From positions 372,001 to 436,000 of the forward strand of contig NZ_MZGU01000004.1 of assembly GCF_003111605.1 (NCBI RefSeq): a stretch of DNA of 64,000 nucleotides, in the 5' to 3' direction. Positions 18,342 through 28,622 of this stretch are shown here, one piece after another (positions within the stretch are counted from its first letter, which is position 1; every line of letters begins with the position of its first letter). Position numbers and translations under genes: made by a program. Under the pieces are notes generated by a model. It was not told where the DNA came from and did not search any database. It saw nothing but the letters and a program-made list of their open reading frames with translations. This stretch comes from Methanobrevibacter woesei (GTDB taxonomy: Archaea > Methanobacteriota > Methanobacteria > Methanobacteriales > Methanobacteriaceae).

Positions 18342-19307
18342 ATGAAATCAACTCTTTTAACTAAATCTTTAAGTTTTACTAATCCAGATTTTGGTTGTAA
18401 ACCAGAGGAAAGACCTATTGAAGAATATATTTCTAATGCTGTTATTAATTTAGATAAGACTTCTGGACCAACTTCTCATGAAATCGATGCATGGGTAAAA
18501 CGTATTTTGCATTGTGAGAAAACTGGTCATAGTGGAACTTTAGACCCTAAGGTTACTGGTGTTTTACCTGTTGGGATTGATAATGCAACTCGCGCTATTC
18601 AACTCCTGTTAAGTGCACCAAAAGAATATGTTTGTTTAATGAACTTACATAAGGAAGTTCCTGAAGAGGATATTAGAAGAGTGTTTAATGAATTTACTGG
18701 TAAAATATATCAGCTTCCACCTGTTAAGTCTGCCGTTAAAAGGGAATTAAGAGCTCGTAATATCTATTATTCTACTATTTATGAAATTGATGGTAGAGAT
18801 GTTCTATTTAGGATTGGATGTGAATCTGGAACCTATGTTAGAACTTACTGTCACAATATTGGTGAAGCTTTAGTTGTTGGAGCTCATATGGCTGAGTTAA
18901 GAAGAACTCAAGCAGGTTCTTTCAATGAAAAAAAGAATCTTGTTACACTTCAAGATTTAACTGATGCATATTATTTCTATAAAGAAGATGGTGATGAATC
19001 CTTTTTAAGAGAAACATTAATGCCAATGGAAGTAGTTGCAGATCATTTACCTAAGATTATTGTTAAAGATTCTGCTGTTGATGCAATTTGTCATGGTGCT
19101 GATTTGGCTAGTGGTGGTGTTTCTAAGTTATCTGATAACATTCAAAAGAATTCTCTTGTTGTTATTGAATCTTTAAAAGGAGAATTGATAGCTAGTGGTA
19201 ATGCATTAGCTAGTAGTAATGAGATTTTAGAGTCTCAATCTGGTTTTGTTGTTGAAACTTCCAGTGTTTATATGAAACCTGGTGTTTATCCAAGATTATG
19301 GAAGTAA
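18342..19307 (+). CDS. truB: aCbf5/TruB tRNA pseudouridine synthase
   Basis: 321 residues. The catalytic block is HSGTLDPKVTGVLPVGID (about residues 64-82) with the conserved Asp; a C-terminal PUA domain (about 240-315) ends VYMKPGVYPRLWK. Archaeal Cbf5 modifies rRNA with H/ACA guide RNPs and can make Psi55 in tRNA. It sits between eL14 and tRNA-Ser. Confidence 0.95.
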   Translation: MKSTLLTKSLSFTNPDFGCKPEERPIEEYISNAVINLDKTSGPTSHEIDAWVKRILHCEKTGHSGTLDPKVTGVLPVGIDNATRAIQLLLSAPKEYVCLMNLHKEVPEEDIRRVFNEFTGKIYQLPPVKSAVKRELRARNIYYSTIYEIDGRDVLFRIGCESGTYVRTYCHNIGEALVVGAHMAELRRTQAGSFNEKKNLVTLQDLTDAYYFYKEDGDESFLRETLMPMEVVADHLPKIIVKDSAVDAICHGADLASGGVSKLSDNIQKNSLVVIESLKGELIASGNALASSNEILESQSGFVVETSSVYMKPGVYPRLWK

Positions 19308-19344
19308 GTTACTTTTTCTTAAAACCAATAGGTTTATATACTTT

Positions 19345-19410
19345 AAGATTAATATATTAAGTTATCATGTTAATCTTGATTAATATGATGGGCAAAGTAT
19401 TTTTTTATAC
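19345..19410 (+). promoter_or_regulatory. Promoter region of tRNA-Ser with inverted repeat
   Basis: AAGATTAA (19345-19352) pairs with TTAATCTT (19370-19377). A TTTTTTATACTT tract (about 19399-19410) lies 24-35 nt before the tRNA 5' end, the position of an archaeal TATA box. Confidence 0.45.
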
Positions 19411-19433
19411 TTAAGGCTTTTTCAAGTAGTGAT

Positions 19434-19518
<85 letters not shown>

Positions 19519-19599
19519 TTTATTAGTTTTTAACATACGATTTTTTTTAATTTTTGCTTTTTTGCATGATTATAAATTATTTGTTAAACTGATATTTAT

Positions 19600-19721
19600 G
19601 CACTCTTAGTTAAAGAACTAAGTTTTATATTGTTGAAAAAACTGTGTTTTGATAAATTCAAAACATTCGAATCTAGTATTTTAACGTCTCGTAGATTCGC
19701 TCTATAAATGGAGGTTATTTA
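19600..19721 (+). promoter_or_regulatory. Structured leader of the S13-S4-S11 operon
   Basis: TATAAATTAT at 19571-19580 predicts a start near 19600, giving a leader of about 120 nt. It holds three hairpins: CTTAGTT/AACTAAG (19605-19622), TTTTGA/TCAAAA (19647-19663) and CGAATCTA/TAGATTCG (19668-19699, 16-nt loop), ending about 10 nt before the GGAGGT site of rps13. Bacterial S4 represses its own operon through an mRNA leader fold; an archaeal parallel would be new, and is inference here. Confidence 0.5.
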
Positions 19722-20168
19722 ATGGAAGACGATTTTAAGCACTTAGTGCGTATTTCTAGAAAGGATGTAGATGGTAATAAAACCATTGAACAAGCTTTAA
19801 CCGATATTAAAGGTGTCGGAATATCTTTATCCAAAACATTGTGCCGTACTTTAGATTTAGATTTAAAATCTCAAATTGGTTACATTGCTGACGAAGATGT
19901 TTTAAGAATTGAAGAAATTTTAGAAAATCCTCAAAAATTTGATATCCCTACTTGGATGTTAAATCGTAGAGAAGATTATGAAACTGGTGACGATCTTCAC
20001 TTAATTGAATCTGATCTTGATATGACTTTAAGAGATGATTTAAACAGAATGAAGAAAACCAGAAGTTACAAAGGTAGAAGGCATGAAGTTGGTTTACCTG
20101 TTAGAGGTCAAAGAACCAAATCTACTTTCAGACATAGTTCTTCAGTCGGTGTAAAACGCGGTAGATAA
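19722..20168 (+). CDS. rps13: 30S ribosomal protein uS13
   Basis: 148 residues: [20 protein letters not shown] and the tail [19 protein letters not shown], the S13 signature. First gene of the alpha-type operon, after a structured leader. Confidence 0.97.
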   Translation: MEDDFKHLVRISRKDVDGNKTIEQALTDIKGVGISLSKTLCRTLDLDLKSQIGYIADEDVLRIEEILENPQKFDIPTWMLNRREDYETGDDLHLIESDLDMTLRDDLNRMKKTRSYKGRRHEVGLPVRGQRTKSTFRHSSSVGVKRGR

Positions 20169-20234
20169 GTAAGGAACTATTTTTTAGAATTAATATAAAT
20201 ACGATTTAAATTAATTTATTAAGGAGATATTTTA

Positions 20235-20783
20235 ATGGGACAACCTAGAAAATCAAGGAAAAAGTATAATACACCACCACATCCTTGGAATGCGGAAAGA
20301 ATTAAAGATGAAAACAAATTAATGGCTAAATACGGCTTAAAAAACAAAAAAGAAATCTGGAAAGCTGATACTTTAGTCAGAAAATACAGTAGGGAAGCAA
20401 GATACTTACTTGGTTTTGCTACTGATCAAATGCAAGAAGAGAAATTAGAATTATTAGGACACTTAGCTAGAACTGGTGTTTTGCCTGAAAACGCTGCTCT
20501 TGAAGATATTTTAAACTTAACTGTTGAAGATATCTTAAGAAGAAGATTACAAACTGTCGTTTACAGAAAAGGTTTAGCTCGTACTCCTAAAGAAGCAAGG
20601 ATGTTTGTTGTACATGGTCACATAACTTTAAACGGTAAAAAAATCAACTCACCAAGTTATGTTGTATTAAAAGGCCAAGAAGACGATATTGGATTCTATA
20701 AATCTTCACCTGTAGCTAAACAGATTGAAGAATACAACAAAAGTAAAGACAACAAAGCTAACGTTGAAGAAAATGCAGAATAA
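20235..20783 (+). CDS. rps4: 30S ribosomal protein uS4
   Basis: 182 residues, starts [20 protein letters not shown]. The S4 RNA-binding domain [20 protein letters not shown] (about residues 97-116) is followed by a lysine/asparagine-rich tail. AAGGAGAT sets ATG 20235. Confidence 0.97.
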   Translation: MGQPRKSRKKYNTPPHPWNAERIKDENKLMAKYGLKNKKEIWKADTLVRKYSREARYLLGFATDQMQEEKLELLGHLARTGVLPENAALEDILNLTVEDILRRRLQTVVYRKGLARTPKEARMFVVHGHITLNGKKINSPSYVVLKGQEDDIGFYKSSPVAKQIEEYNKSKDNKANVEENAE

Positions 20784-20794
20784 AGGGTGTAATT

Positions 20795-21187
20795 ATGGCA
20801 AAAAATGAAAAATGGGGTATAGCTAATATTTACTCATCATTCAATAACACTATTATCACTGTAACTGATATTACTGGTGCTGAGACTATTTCTCAATGGT
20901 CTGGTGGAAAAGTAGTTCGTGCTGATAGGCAACAAGCTTCTCCTTTCGCAGCTATGGCTGCAGCTACCAGAATAGCTGATGATGCTAAAGAAAAAGGATT
21001 TGTTGGATTACATATTAAAGTAAGAGCTCCTGGTGGAAACGGACCTAGAAGTCCTGGACCTGGTGCACAAGCAACTATTCGTGCTTTAGCAAGAGCAGGT
21101 ATTAAAATTGGTAAAATAGAAGATATCACTCCAATTCCTCATGATGGTACTGGAAGACCTGGTGGTAAAAGAGGAAGAAGAATATAA
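20795..21187 (+). CDS. rps11: 30S ribosomal protein uS11
   Basis: 130 residues with [20 protein letters not shown] and the end [19 protein letters not shown], universal S11 signatures. Confidence 0.98.
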   Translation: MAKNEKWGIANIYSSFNNTIITVTDITGAETISQWSGGKVVRADRQQASPFAAMAAATRIADDAKEKGFVGLHIKVRAPGGNGPRSPGPGAQATIRALARAGIKIGKIEDITPIPHDGTGRPGGKRGRRI

Positions 21188-21202
21188 TTGGAAGGGTTTA
21201 AT

Positions 21203-22003
21203 ATGGAGATAGAAATTAGAAGCCAAACTGACGATGAAATTGTTTTCGTTGTCCGTGATGCAGAAGTACCTTTTGTCAATGCTATTAGAAGATGTGCAAT
21301 GGTAAATGTTCCTAAAATAGCTATTGAAAATGTAAATATCATTAGAAATGATTCCGCTATGTTTAATGAGGTACTTGCTCATAGATTAGGTTTAACTCCT
21401 TTAGTTTCTAACATTGATGCTATTGAAGGTATGGCATTACCTGAAGATGAAGATTATGAAGAATCTCAAGGCGTCATGTTTTCTTTATATGAAGAAGGAC
21501 CTAAAGTTGTTTATTCCAAGGATTTAATATCTTCAGATTCAAAAATTAAACCAGTATATGATACCATACCTCTTGTAAAACTTAAAGAAGGTGAAGTTCT
21601 TAAAATTGAGGCTGAAGCAAAAGTAGGTTATGGAAAAGAACATGCTAAATGGATGCCTACAACTGTATGTGCATATAAACAATATCCTGAAATCACTTTT
21701 AATGAAGATGTTGATATTGATTATGATTGTGCAGATGCATGCCCAAGAGGAATTTTAAAATCAGATAAAAGATCTAAAAAAATTAAAGTTTTAGATATTG
21801 AAAACTGTAGTATGTGTAAAAGTTGTGTAAGAGCTTCAGTAAACAACTACATTAATGTAGGGTATCATGAAAATGATTTTATATTTAGAATAGAAACTGA
21901 TGGATCAATGCCTCCTAAAGAAGTTTTATTAAAAGCTTGTGATGAATTAGGTGAGAAAGCAGAAAAATTTATCAGATTTAGTGAAGAAGGAGGAAGTAAC
22001 TAA
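21203..22003 (+). CDS. rpoD: RNA polymerase subunit D (Rpo3), Fe-S type
   Basis: 266 residues from ATG 21203. An in-frame TTG at 21188 immediately follows the S11 stop, but GGAAGGG downstream of it is a better ribosome-binding site for ATG 21203. It has the alpha-like dimerisation domain (RDAEVPFVNAIRRCAMVNVP). About residues 173-205 carry the ferredoxin-like insert DCADACPRGIL...CSMCKSC with five cysteines, as in Fe-S RpoD of methanogens. It pairs with RpoL to start RNA polymerase assembly. Confidence 0.95.
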   Translation: MEIEIRSQTDDEIVFVVRDAEVPFVNAIRRCAMVNVPKIAIENVNIIRNDSAMFNEVLAHRLGLTPLVSNIDAIEGMALPEDEDYEESQGVMFSLYEEGPKVVYSKDLISSDSKIKPVYDTIPLVKLKEGEVLKIEAEAKVGYGKEHAKWMPTTVCAYKQYPEITFNEDVDIDYDCADACPRGILKSDKRSKKIKVLDIENCSMCKSCVRASVNNYINVGYHENDFIFRIETDGSMPPKEVLLKACDELGEKAEKFIRFSEEGGSN

Positions 22004-22368
22004 TGGTTAAGAAATTAACAAAAACTAATCCTAACCTCATTGAACTTATAAAAGAACTTGATAAAAAGTATAAAAGTGAAAACGCAGCTATTTGGAAAGA
22101 TGTTGCTAACAGACTTCAAAAGGCTAACAGACAAACTTCAGAAGTTAACTTATCTGATATTGCAAGATATGCTGAAGCTGACGAAACTGTTTTAGTCCCA
22201 GGTAAAGTTTTATCTAATGGTGAATTAGAAAACAAAGTAAATGTCGTAGCATTAAAATTTTCACAAAAAGCTAGAGAAAAAATTGAGAATGCTGGCGGAG
22301 AATGTATCTCCATTAGGGAAATTATGGAAGCTAATCCTAAAGGAAGCAACATTAGAATCATGGGATAA
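22003..22368 (+). CDS. rpl18e: 50S ribosomal protein eL18
   Basis: 121 residues, [20 protein letters not shown] and [20 protein letters not shown], archaeal eL18. The start overlaps the rpoD stop by one base, behind a GGAGG site. Confidence 0.95.
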   Translation: MVKKLTKTNPNLIELIKELDKKYKSENAAIWKDVANRLQKANRQTSEVNLSDIARYAEADETVLVPGKVLSNGELENKVNVVALKFSQKAREKIENAGGECISIREIMEANPKGSNIRIMG

Positions 22369-22384
22369 GCGAGGATGTGTTATT

Positions 22385-22807
22385 ATGATTATTAATGGAG
22401 AAGGACATGTATTAGGAAGATTAGCTAGTGTAACTAGTAAAAGTCTTCTTAACGGTGAAGAAGTAATTATTCTCAACGCTGAAAAAATTATGATCACTGG
22501 TTCTAAAGATTGGGCTTACGCTAAATACAAACAAAGAGTAGACAGGGCAAGTATTTCTAACCCTCGTGATTTAGGTCCTAAATATCCAAGAAGACCAGAT
22601 GATATATTTAGAAGAACTGTAAGAGGAATGTTACCTTATAAAAAATCTAAAGGTAGATCTGCTTATAAAGGATTAAAAGCTTATGTTGGAATTCCAGAAG
22701 AATTCGCAGATGCTGAAATTGAAAATGTTCCTGAAGCACAATTCAACAACCTTAAAAAAGGTATTGAATTAGGTGAAATTTCCAAACTTTTAGGAGCTAC
22801 TTTCTAG
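22385..22807 (+). CDS. rpl13: 50S ribosomal protein uL13
   Basis: 140 residues from ATG 22385 ([20 protein letters not shown]) behind GAGGATGT. The open frame extends upstream into rpl18e but the family N-terminus and ribosome-binding site fix the start here. [20 protein letters not shown] is the L13 motif. Confidence 0.95.
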   Translation: MIINGEGHVLGRLASVTSKSLLNGEEVIILNAEKIMITGSKDWAYAKYKQRVDRASISNPRDLGPKYPRRPDDIFRRTVRGMLPYKKSKGRSAYKGLKAYVGIPEEFADAEIENVPEAQFNNLKKGIELGEISKLLGATF

Positions 22808-22826
22808 ATTTAAAGGATGTGTAATT

Positions 22827-23228
22827 ATGGTAAAAGTTGTTCATACAAGTGGAAAACGTAAAACCGCTATTGCAAGAGGTACCGTTCAAGAAGGTACTGG
22901 TAAAGTAAGGATTAATAGACGTCCTATTGAACTTTACTCACCAGAACTTGCTCGTTTAAAATTACAAGAACCATTAACCATTGCAGGAGATCTTGCTAAT
23001 GAAGTGGACATTAACATTCACGTTGTTGGTGGAGGAGTAATGGGTCAAGCTGAAGCTGCACGTATGGTTATTGCTAAAGGACTTGTTAACTGGTCTCAAG
23101 ACATGGATTTAAAAGAAAAATACATCCATTACGACAGAACCATGTTAGTAGGTGACCCAAGACGTTCAGAACCTAAAAAATACGGTGGTCCTGGAGCAAG
23201 AGCACGTAATCAGAAAAGTTACAGATAA
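22827..23228 (+). CDS. rps9: 30S ribosomal protein uS9
   Basis: 133 residues, [19 protein letters not shown] and the tail [19 protein letters not shown] that reaches the P-site tRNA. Its stop lies in the loop of a terminator-like hairpin. Confidence 0.97.
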   Translation: MVKVVHTSGKRKTAIARGTVQEGTGKVRINRRPIELYSPELARLKLQEPLTIAGDLANEVDINIHVVGGGVMGQAEAARMVIAKGLVNWSQDMDLKEKYIHYDRTMLVGDPRRSEPKKYGGPGARARNQKSYR

Positions 23229-23241
23229 ACTCTGTACTTTT
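23220..23241 (+). terminator. Weak hairpin spanning the rps9 stop
   Basis: TACAGA (23220-23225) pairs with TCTGTA (23231-23236). The loop TAAAC contains the stop, and CTTTTT follows. It may attenuate transcription into rpoN. Confidence 0.4.
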
Positions 23242-23278
23242 TATATTTTATTTAAAAAATTTAAAAAAGATGATATAA

Positions 23279-23449
23279 ATGATTCCTATAAGATGTTTAA
23301 GTTGCGGAAAACCTGTTTCAGCTTACTTTGATGAATACAATCAGAGAGTTGCAGCTGGTGAAAAATCTAAAGATGTCTTAGATGATTTAGGTTTAAAAAG
23401 ATACTGTTGCAGAAGAATGTTGATTTCTCATGTTGAAACTTGGGAATAG
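23279..23449 (+). CDS. rpoN: RNA polymerase subunit N (Rpo10)
   Basis: 56 residues, [20 protein letters not shown] then [15 protein letters not shown]. The CxxC (residues 6, 9) and CC (43, 44) bind the structural zinc of Rpb10/RpoN. Gene order S9-RpoN-RpoK matches other euryarchaea. The upstream site is weak (AAAAGATGAT). Confidence 0.96.
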   Translation: MIPIRCLSCGKPVSAYFDEYNQRVAAGEKSKDVLDDLGLKRYCCRRMLISHVETWE

Positions 23450-23500
23450 GTTTAATGCAGGTTGTAGGGATATATTTTTTATTTAATTAAATTAATCATG

Positions 23501-23511
23501 GTATATAATGC
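23501..23511 (+). promoter_or_regulatory. Possible internal promoter for rpoK
   Basis: GGTATATAATG, a TATA-like element about 33 nt before ATG 23539, in the 89-nt gap after rpoN. Confidence 0.35.
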
Positions 23512-23538
23512 CATTAAATTAAAGTGGAAGTAATATTT

Positions 23539-23718
23539 ATGACTACAGAAAAATTAACAAGGTTTGAAAAAGCTAGAATCCTTGGTGCAAGAGCAATTCA
23601 AATTTCCATGGGTGCTAAACCTTTAGTAAAAATTGAAAGGTCTCTTGATCCTATTGATATAGCTTATGATGAACTCGAAGCTGGCGTTTTACCATTAGAT
23701 GTGATTAGAGATGAATAA
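23539..23718 (+). CDS. rpoK: RNA polymerase subunit K (Rpo6)
   Basis: 59 residues from ATG 23539 ([20 protein letters not shown]), omega/Rpb6 family that stabilises the polymerase; core [19 protein letters not shown]. An upstream in-frame GTG at 23524 is less likely because the family N-terminus is short. Confidence 0.94.
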   Translation: MTTEKLTRFEKARILGARAIQISMGAKPLVKIERSLDPIDIAYDELEAGVLPLDVIRDE

Positions 23719-23855
23719 ATAGTTAAATCTATTTATTCTAATTACAATTTATAAAAAAAATAAAAAATACCAACATAATTCTATAAAGAGACTTACTAAT
23801 TTTTATTAAGTATAGATTATATGGTAATAAATTAACTGGCACTGAGGTGTTTTTT

Positions 23856-25100
23856 TTGGATAGTATAATAGAAGATGTTCAAATTCGTAAGATATTGGAC
23901 AGTAGAGGTAATCCAACTGTTGAAGTAGATGTAATTACTTGGAACGGTTTTGGTAGAGCTGCTGCACCAAGTGGGGCTAGTACTGGTTCTAGAGAAGTAG
24001 TATCTTTCCCAGAAGGTGGAGTAGATGCAATTTTAAGTGAAGCTGAAGATATTATTTATTCAGAACTTATTGGAATGGATGCTGAAGATATTGTAACTAT
24101 TGATGAAATTTTAAGAGAAGTTGATGGAACTGAAAATTTATCAGCTATTGGTGGTAACACTACTGTTGCTGTTTCTATGGCTGTAGCTAAAGCAGCTGCT
24201 TCTTCTTACAATTTACCATTATACAAATATCTTGGAGGAAACTTTGTAAATGAGTTACCTTTCCCTCTTGGAAACATGATGAATGGTGGAGCTCATGCAG
24301 GAATTAATGCACCAGATATTCAAGAATTCTTAGTTGTTCCTGTTGGTGCAAATAATGTTGTTGAAGCAGTATTTGCTAACTCCAGTGTCCACAAAAGATT
24401 AAAAGAATTAATCCAAACTAAAGACTCCAATTTCACTGGTGGAAAAGGAGATGAAGGTGGATGGGTACCTAACATCACTAATGATGCTGCTTTAGAAATC
24501 CAAGCTCAAGCTTGTGAAGAAGTAGGAGATGAATTAGGTATTGAAATTAGACCTTCTTTAGATATGGCTTCCTCTGAATTATGGGATGCAGATGAAGGTA
24601 AATATGTTTATGCTCAAGATGGTATTAAAAGAGATACTGGTGACCAAATTGAGTTTGTTAAAGACATTATTGAAACTTACAATATGTTCTATGTAGAAGA
24701 TCCATTTGATGAATCTGATTTCGATGGATTTGCACAATTAACCGCAAAAGTTGGAGATAAATGTCTTATTTGTGGTGACGATTTATTCGTAACTAACAAA
24801 GAAATTTTAGCTAAAGGTATTGAAATGAATGCAGCTAATGCAATTATCATTAAACCTAACCAAATTGGTTCTTTATCTGAAACATATGCTACTGTTAAAT
24901 TAGCTAAAGAAAATAATGTTGTCCCTGTTGTTTCTCACAGATCTGGTGAAACTACTGATGCAACTATTGCTCATTTAGCTGTTGGTCTTGGTTCTCCAAT
25001 GATTAAAACTGGAGCTATTGGTGGAGAAAGAATAGCTAAATTAAATGAACTTATTCGTATTGAAGAAGAACTTCCTAATGCTCACATGGCAAGTTTTTAA
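23856..25100 (+). CDS. eno: Enolase
   Basis: 414 residues. It starts at TTG 23856 behind GAGGTG (23845-23849); a GTG at 23847 is part of that ribosome-binding site. Features: [30 protein letters not shown], metal and catalytic region DMASSELWD...EDPFDESD and [20 protein letters not shown]. It interconverts 2-phosphoglycerate and PEP. The N-terminus reads [14 protein letters not shown]. Confidence 0.97.
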   Translation: MDSIIEDVQIRKILDSRGNPTVEVDVITWNGFGRAAAPSGASTGSREVVSFPEGGVDAILSEAEDIIYSELIGMDAEDIVTIDEILREVDGTENLSAIGGNTTVAVSMAVAKAAASSYNLPLYKYLGGNFVNELPFPLGNMMNGGAHAGINAPDIQEFLVVPVGANNVVEAVFANSSVHKRLKELIQTKDSNFTGGKGDEGGWVPNITNDAALEIQAQACEEVGDELGIEIRPSLDMASSELWDADEGKYVYAQDGIKRDTGDQIEFVKDIIETYNMFYVEDPFDESDFDGFAQLTAKVGDKCLICGDDLFVTNKEILAKGIEMNAANAIIIKPNQIGSLSETYATVKLAKENNVVPVVSHRSGETTDATIAHLAVGLGSPMIKTGAIGGERIAKLNELIRIEEELPNAHMASF

Positions 25101-25121
25101 GTGTAATTAAGAGGTTATAAT

Positions 25122-25316
25122 ATGGCAAAAATTACTATTGATTATGATAAATGTGAAGGAGCAGACTGTGCAGAATGTGCTGATGTCTGTCCTATGGAAG
25201 TTTTAGTTCTTGAAGGAGATAAAATTGTTATTCAAGAACCAGATGAATGCAGTTTATGCGAAGTATGTATGGATGTTTGTCCAGAAGAATGTGTTAAAGT
25301 AGAAGATGATGAATAG
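25122..25316 (+). CDS. 2[4Fe-4S] ferredoxin
   Basis: 64 residues, strongly acidic. Cys 11, 16, 19, 23 (the last followed by Pro) and Cys 43, 46, 49, 53 (followed by Pro), plus an extra Cys 57. The first motif has four residues between its first two Cys instead of two. It is an electron carrier between enolase and uS2; the partner enzyme is not indicated by context. Confidence 0.9.
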   Translation: MAKITIDYDKCEGADCAECADVCPMEVLVLEGDKIVIQEPDECSLCEVCMDVCPEECVKVEDDE

Positions 25317-25349
25317 ATTTTAAAAAATAAATATAATAAGGTGAAATAA

Positions 25350-25946
25350 ATGTCAGAACTTTTAATTGATTTAGATAATTATTTAGCAGCAGGTTTACAT
25401 ATTGGAACTCAACAAAAAACTAGTGATATGGAAAAATACATATTCAGAGTAAGATCCGATGGTTTATATGTATTAGATATCCAAAAAACTGATGAAAGAA
25501 TTAGACAAATCGCTAAACTTTTAGCAAAATACAACCCTGAAGACATTTTAGTTGTTGCAACCAGACAATATGGTCAAGCTCCTGTTAAAAAATTCGGTGA
25601 AATTACTGGTGCTAAAACTATTCCTGGTAGATTCATTCCTGGAACCTTAACTAACCCAACTTACAGTAAATTTATCGAACCAAAAATCATTGTTGTAACT
25701 GACCCAAGATCTGATTCACAAGCTATTCTTGAATCCAAACAAAACGGTATTCCTGTAATCGCTTTATGTGATACTGAAAACTTACTTAGTTTTGTTGATA
25801 TTGCTGTACCTGTAAACAACAAAGGTAGAAAAGCTATTGCTCTTGTTTACTGGTTATTAGCTAGACAAATTTTAAGAGAAAGAGGAGACATTGCAGAAGA
25901 CGCTGACTTAGACGTCGATGCAACTGATTTCGAATTAAAATTTTAA
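25350..25946 (+). CDS. rps2: 30S ribosomal protein uS2
   Basis: 198 residues, [20 protein letters not shown] and [13 protein letters not shown], archaeal S2/Sa type. AAGGTGAA precedes ATG 25350. Confidence 0.97.
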   Translation: MSELLIDLDNYLAAGLHIGTQQKTSDMEKYIFRVRSDGLYVLDIQKTDERIRQIAKLLAKYNPEDILVVATRQYGQAPVKKFGEITGAKTIPGRFIPGTLTNPTYSKFIEPKIIVVTDPRSDSQAILESKQNGIPVIALCDTENLLSFVDIAVPVNNKGRKAIALVYWLLARQILRERGDIAEDADLDVDATDFELKF

Positions 25947-25956
25947 ATAAGATAAT

Positions 25957-26808
25957 ATGCTAAGAGAACCTGCAGTTGCTGGAGCGTTTTATCCAGATAA
26001 TCCTGGGGATTTAAAGGTAGCTATTGAAGATAGCTTCCTTTCTCCTTTCGGGATTGGTAAAATTCCAGAGGATGTTAAAAAATTTGATGGTAAGGATTAT
26101 CCTATTAATATTATGGCTCCACATGCAGGTTACATTTATTCAGCTCCAATAGCTTCCCATAGTTATTATAAAATTGCAGAATATGGCATTCCTGATGTTT
26201 TTATTATTCTTTCACCTAATCATACTGGTTTTGGTAGTGAAATTTCTGTTTTTAATAAGGGGGAATGGAAAACTCCTTTTGGTTTAGTGGAAGTTGATAA
26301 TGAGTTTGCAGAAGAAATCATTTCAGATTCTGAAATTGCATCTGCTGATTTTTCTGCTCATGTTAGTGAACATGCTATTGAAGTTCAACTACCATTTCTT
26401 CAATATCTTTCCAATAATTTTAAGATAGTGCCTATTGTTATGGGTACTCAATCATTGATTACTGCTAGTGATTTATCTTCATCTATTGTTAAAGCAGGTG
26501 AAAAATTAGGTAAATCTTACTGTATAATAGCTAGCACTGATTTATCTCATTTTAATACACAAGAAAGAGCTAATGAAGTTGATGGTTTTGTTTTAGAAGA
26601 TATTGAGAAAATGGATGAACTTAAATTAATGGAAGAAATTATTCAGTATAATATTACTATGTGTGGCTATGGGCCTGTTATTACAACCATTCTTAGTTCT
26701 AAATTAACAGGAAAGAACTCAAGTGAAATATTAGCTTATGGGACAAGCGGAGATATTTCTAAAGATTTTTCTAATGTTGTAGGATATGCTTCAGGGATTT
26801 TTAGGTAG
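25957..26808 (+). CDS. MEMO family protein (AmmeMemoRadiSam B)
   Basis: 283 residues starting REPAVAGAFYPDNPGDL, with PHAGYIYSAPIASHSYY, SPNHTGFG and STDLSHFN, the conserved histidine-bearing motifs of MEMO1, related to non-haem iron dioxygenases. In archaea it is linked to AMMECR1 and a radical SAM protein, not seen here. It is 10 nt after uS2 and ahead of mevalonate kinase, an order shared by other methanogens. Biochemical role unknown. Confidence 0.9.
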   Translation: MLREPAVAGAFYPDNPGDLKVAIEDSFLSPFGIGKIPEDVKKFDGKDYPINIMAPHAGYIYSAPIASHSYYKIAEYGIPDVFIILSPNHTGFGSEISVFNKGEWKTPFGLVEVDNEFAEEIISDSEIASADFSAHVSEHAIEVQLPFLQYLSNNFKIVPIVMGTQSLITASDLSSSIVKAGEKLGKSYCIIASTDLSHFNTQERANEVDGFVLEDIEKMDELKLMEEIIQYNITMCGYGPVITTILSSKLTGKNSSEILAYGTSGDISKDFSNVVGYASGIFR

Positions 26809-26818
26809 GTGATTTAAA

Positions 26819-27781
26819 ATGAAAGCTATGGCTTCTGCTCCGGCGAAAACAATTCTTTTTGGTGAACATTCTGTTGTATATGGTGAACCTGCAATTGCAG
26901 GTGCAGTTAATAAAAGGGCAGTTGTTAAAATTAGACCTTCAAAATCTGATAAATCTATTTTGAAATCTTATGATTTAAATTTTGAAGCAGAATTAGATAC
27001 TGAGAATAAAAAATATGTTCTTAAAAAAGGAAAACCTGGAATTATTCGATATATCTTAGAGGCTTTAAGTAAAGTTCATAATCATTCTCCTATTGAGATA
27101 TTACTTTCTTCTAACATTCCTATTGGATCTGGATTAGGTTCTTCTGCAGCAGTTACAGTAGCTACACTTGCTGCATTATATAGGTATCATAATATTAGAT
27201 TTAATAAGAAATCTTTAGCACATGATGCTCATATGGTTGAAGAAGCTGTTCAGGGAATCGCAAGCCCACTTGATACTTTAGTATCTACCTATGGAGGACT
27301 TGTTTATTTATCTAGAAATAAAAAAGTAGAACACTTTAAAGTTAATTTTAATGCTCCTTTTGTAGTGGGTTATACTAATAAACATGGTAATACTGGAAAA
27401 ATGGTTAAGGATGTTAGACTTCTTAAAAACAGAAATCCTAAGGTTATTAATAATGTTATTTCTTCAATGGGTCAGTTAACTAATTATGCTAAACAGGCTA
27501 TATTAAAAAGGGACTTTGATAAAATTGGAGAATTGATGAATATTAATCAGGGATTTTTAGATGTTTTAGGAGTAAACACTTTTGAATTATCTCGTATGGT
27601 TTATAGAGCAAGGGAATGTGGTGCAATTGGTTCCAAAATCACAGGTGCTGGTGGTGGAGGAAGTATTATTGCCCTTTGTCCTAATAATATTGATCAGGTA
27701 GCTGAAGGTATCTCAAAAGAGGATAATGTTTTAAAAATAAGATTTACTCGTAAAGGAGTTTCTTCTAGGGTTCGTGATTAA
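26819..27781 (+). CDS. mvk: Mevalonate kinase
   Basis: 320 residues, GHMP kinase. N-terminal SAPAKTILFGEHSVVYGEPA, ATP loop IPIGSGLGSSAAVTVATLAA (about residues 99-118), and the C-terminal GSKITGAGGGGSIIAL. It phosphorylates mevalonate for archaeal membrane lipid synthesis. First gene of the isoprenoid cluster, GGTGAT upstream. Confidence 0.95.
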   Translation: MKAMASAPAKTILFGEHSVVYGEPAIAGAVNKRAVVKIRPSKSDKSILKSYDLNFEAELDTENKKYVLKKGKPGIIRYILEALSKVHNHSPIEILLSSNIPIGSGLGSSAAVTVATLAALYRYHNIRFNKKSLAHDAHMVEEAVQGIASPLDTLVSTYGGLVYLSRNKKVEHFKVNFNAPFVVGYTNKHGNTGKMVKDVRLLKNRNPKVINNVISSMGQLTNYAKQAILKRDFDKIGELMNINQGFLDVLGVNTFELSRMVYRARECGAIGSKITGAGGGGSIIALCPNNIDQVAEGISKEDNVLKIRFTRKGVSSRVRD

Positions 27782-27794
27782 CTAAGTGATTATT

Positions 27795-28592
27795 ATGATT
27801 ATTTTAAAAATTGGAGGAAGTATCCTAACTAAAAAGGATTCTATTGAAAGCGAAATTGATGAAGGTAATTTAAAAAGGATTGCATCTGAGATTAAGTCTT
27901 CTATTGATAACTCTAAAAAGGATTTAGTTATTGTTCATGGTGCAGGTTCTTTTGGACATCCTCCTGCTAAGAAATATAAAATTGGTGAACCTTTTAGTAA
28001 AGAAGAATATCCTGAAAAAAGAATAGGTTTTGCTAAAACTCAAAATGCGGTTAAAAAATTAAACATGCTTATTTGCGATGCATTAATTAAAGAAGACCTT
28101 CCAGTAGTAGCTATTCCTGCTTCTAGCTTTATTACCACCACCAATAAACGTGTTAGTGAAGGAAATTTAGACAGGTTTAATAAATTCTTAGAAAAAGGAT
28201 ATATACCAATCATATATGGTGATGTGGTTTTGGATAATGAATTGGAAATGGCTGTCATTTCTGGTGATCAGATTATTCAGTATTTAGCTATTAATCTAAA
28301 AGCAGACCAGGTTATTTTAGGTACTGATGTTGATGGTGTTTATAATAAAAATCCCAAAACTCATGAAGATGCAGTTTTCTTTGAAAGATTTTCTAGTCTT
28401 GATGATTTAGATACTTTAGAAGGCACCACCAATGTTGATGTTACTGGTGGAATGGTTGGAAAAATTAAAGAACTTTTATATCTTGCAGATTTAGGGATTG
28501 AATCAAAAATAATCAATGCGGATATTGAAAATAATGTTTACAAAGCACTTGAAAATGAAGAATTAAAAGGAACTATTATTTCAAAGAATTAA
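27795..28592 (+). CDS. ipk: Isopentenyl phosphate kinase
   Basis: 265 residues, amino acid kinase fold, MIILKIGGSILTKKD and VIVHGAGSFGHPPAKKYKIG where the His near residue 55 is the family's catalytic one. It makes IPP from isopentenyl phosphate in the archaeal mevalonate route. A GTG at 27786 is part of the AAGTGAT site, so ATG 27795 is chosen. Confidence 0.95.
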   Translation: MIILKIGGSILTKKDSIESEIDEGNLKRIASEIKSSIDNSKKDLVIVHGAGSFGHPPAKKYKIGEPFSKEEYPEKRIGFAKTQNAVKKLNMLICDALIKEDLPVVAIPASSFITTTNKRVSEGNLDRFNKFLEKGYIPIIYGDVVLDNELEMAVISGDQIIQYLAINLKADQVILGTDVDGVYNKNPKTHEDAVFFERFSSLDDLDTLEGTTNVDVTGGMVGKIKELLYLADLGIESKIINADIENNVYKALENEELKGTIISKN

Positions 28593-28622
28593 TCATTGAA
28601 ACACTTCAAAGGAGATAATGCA

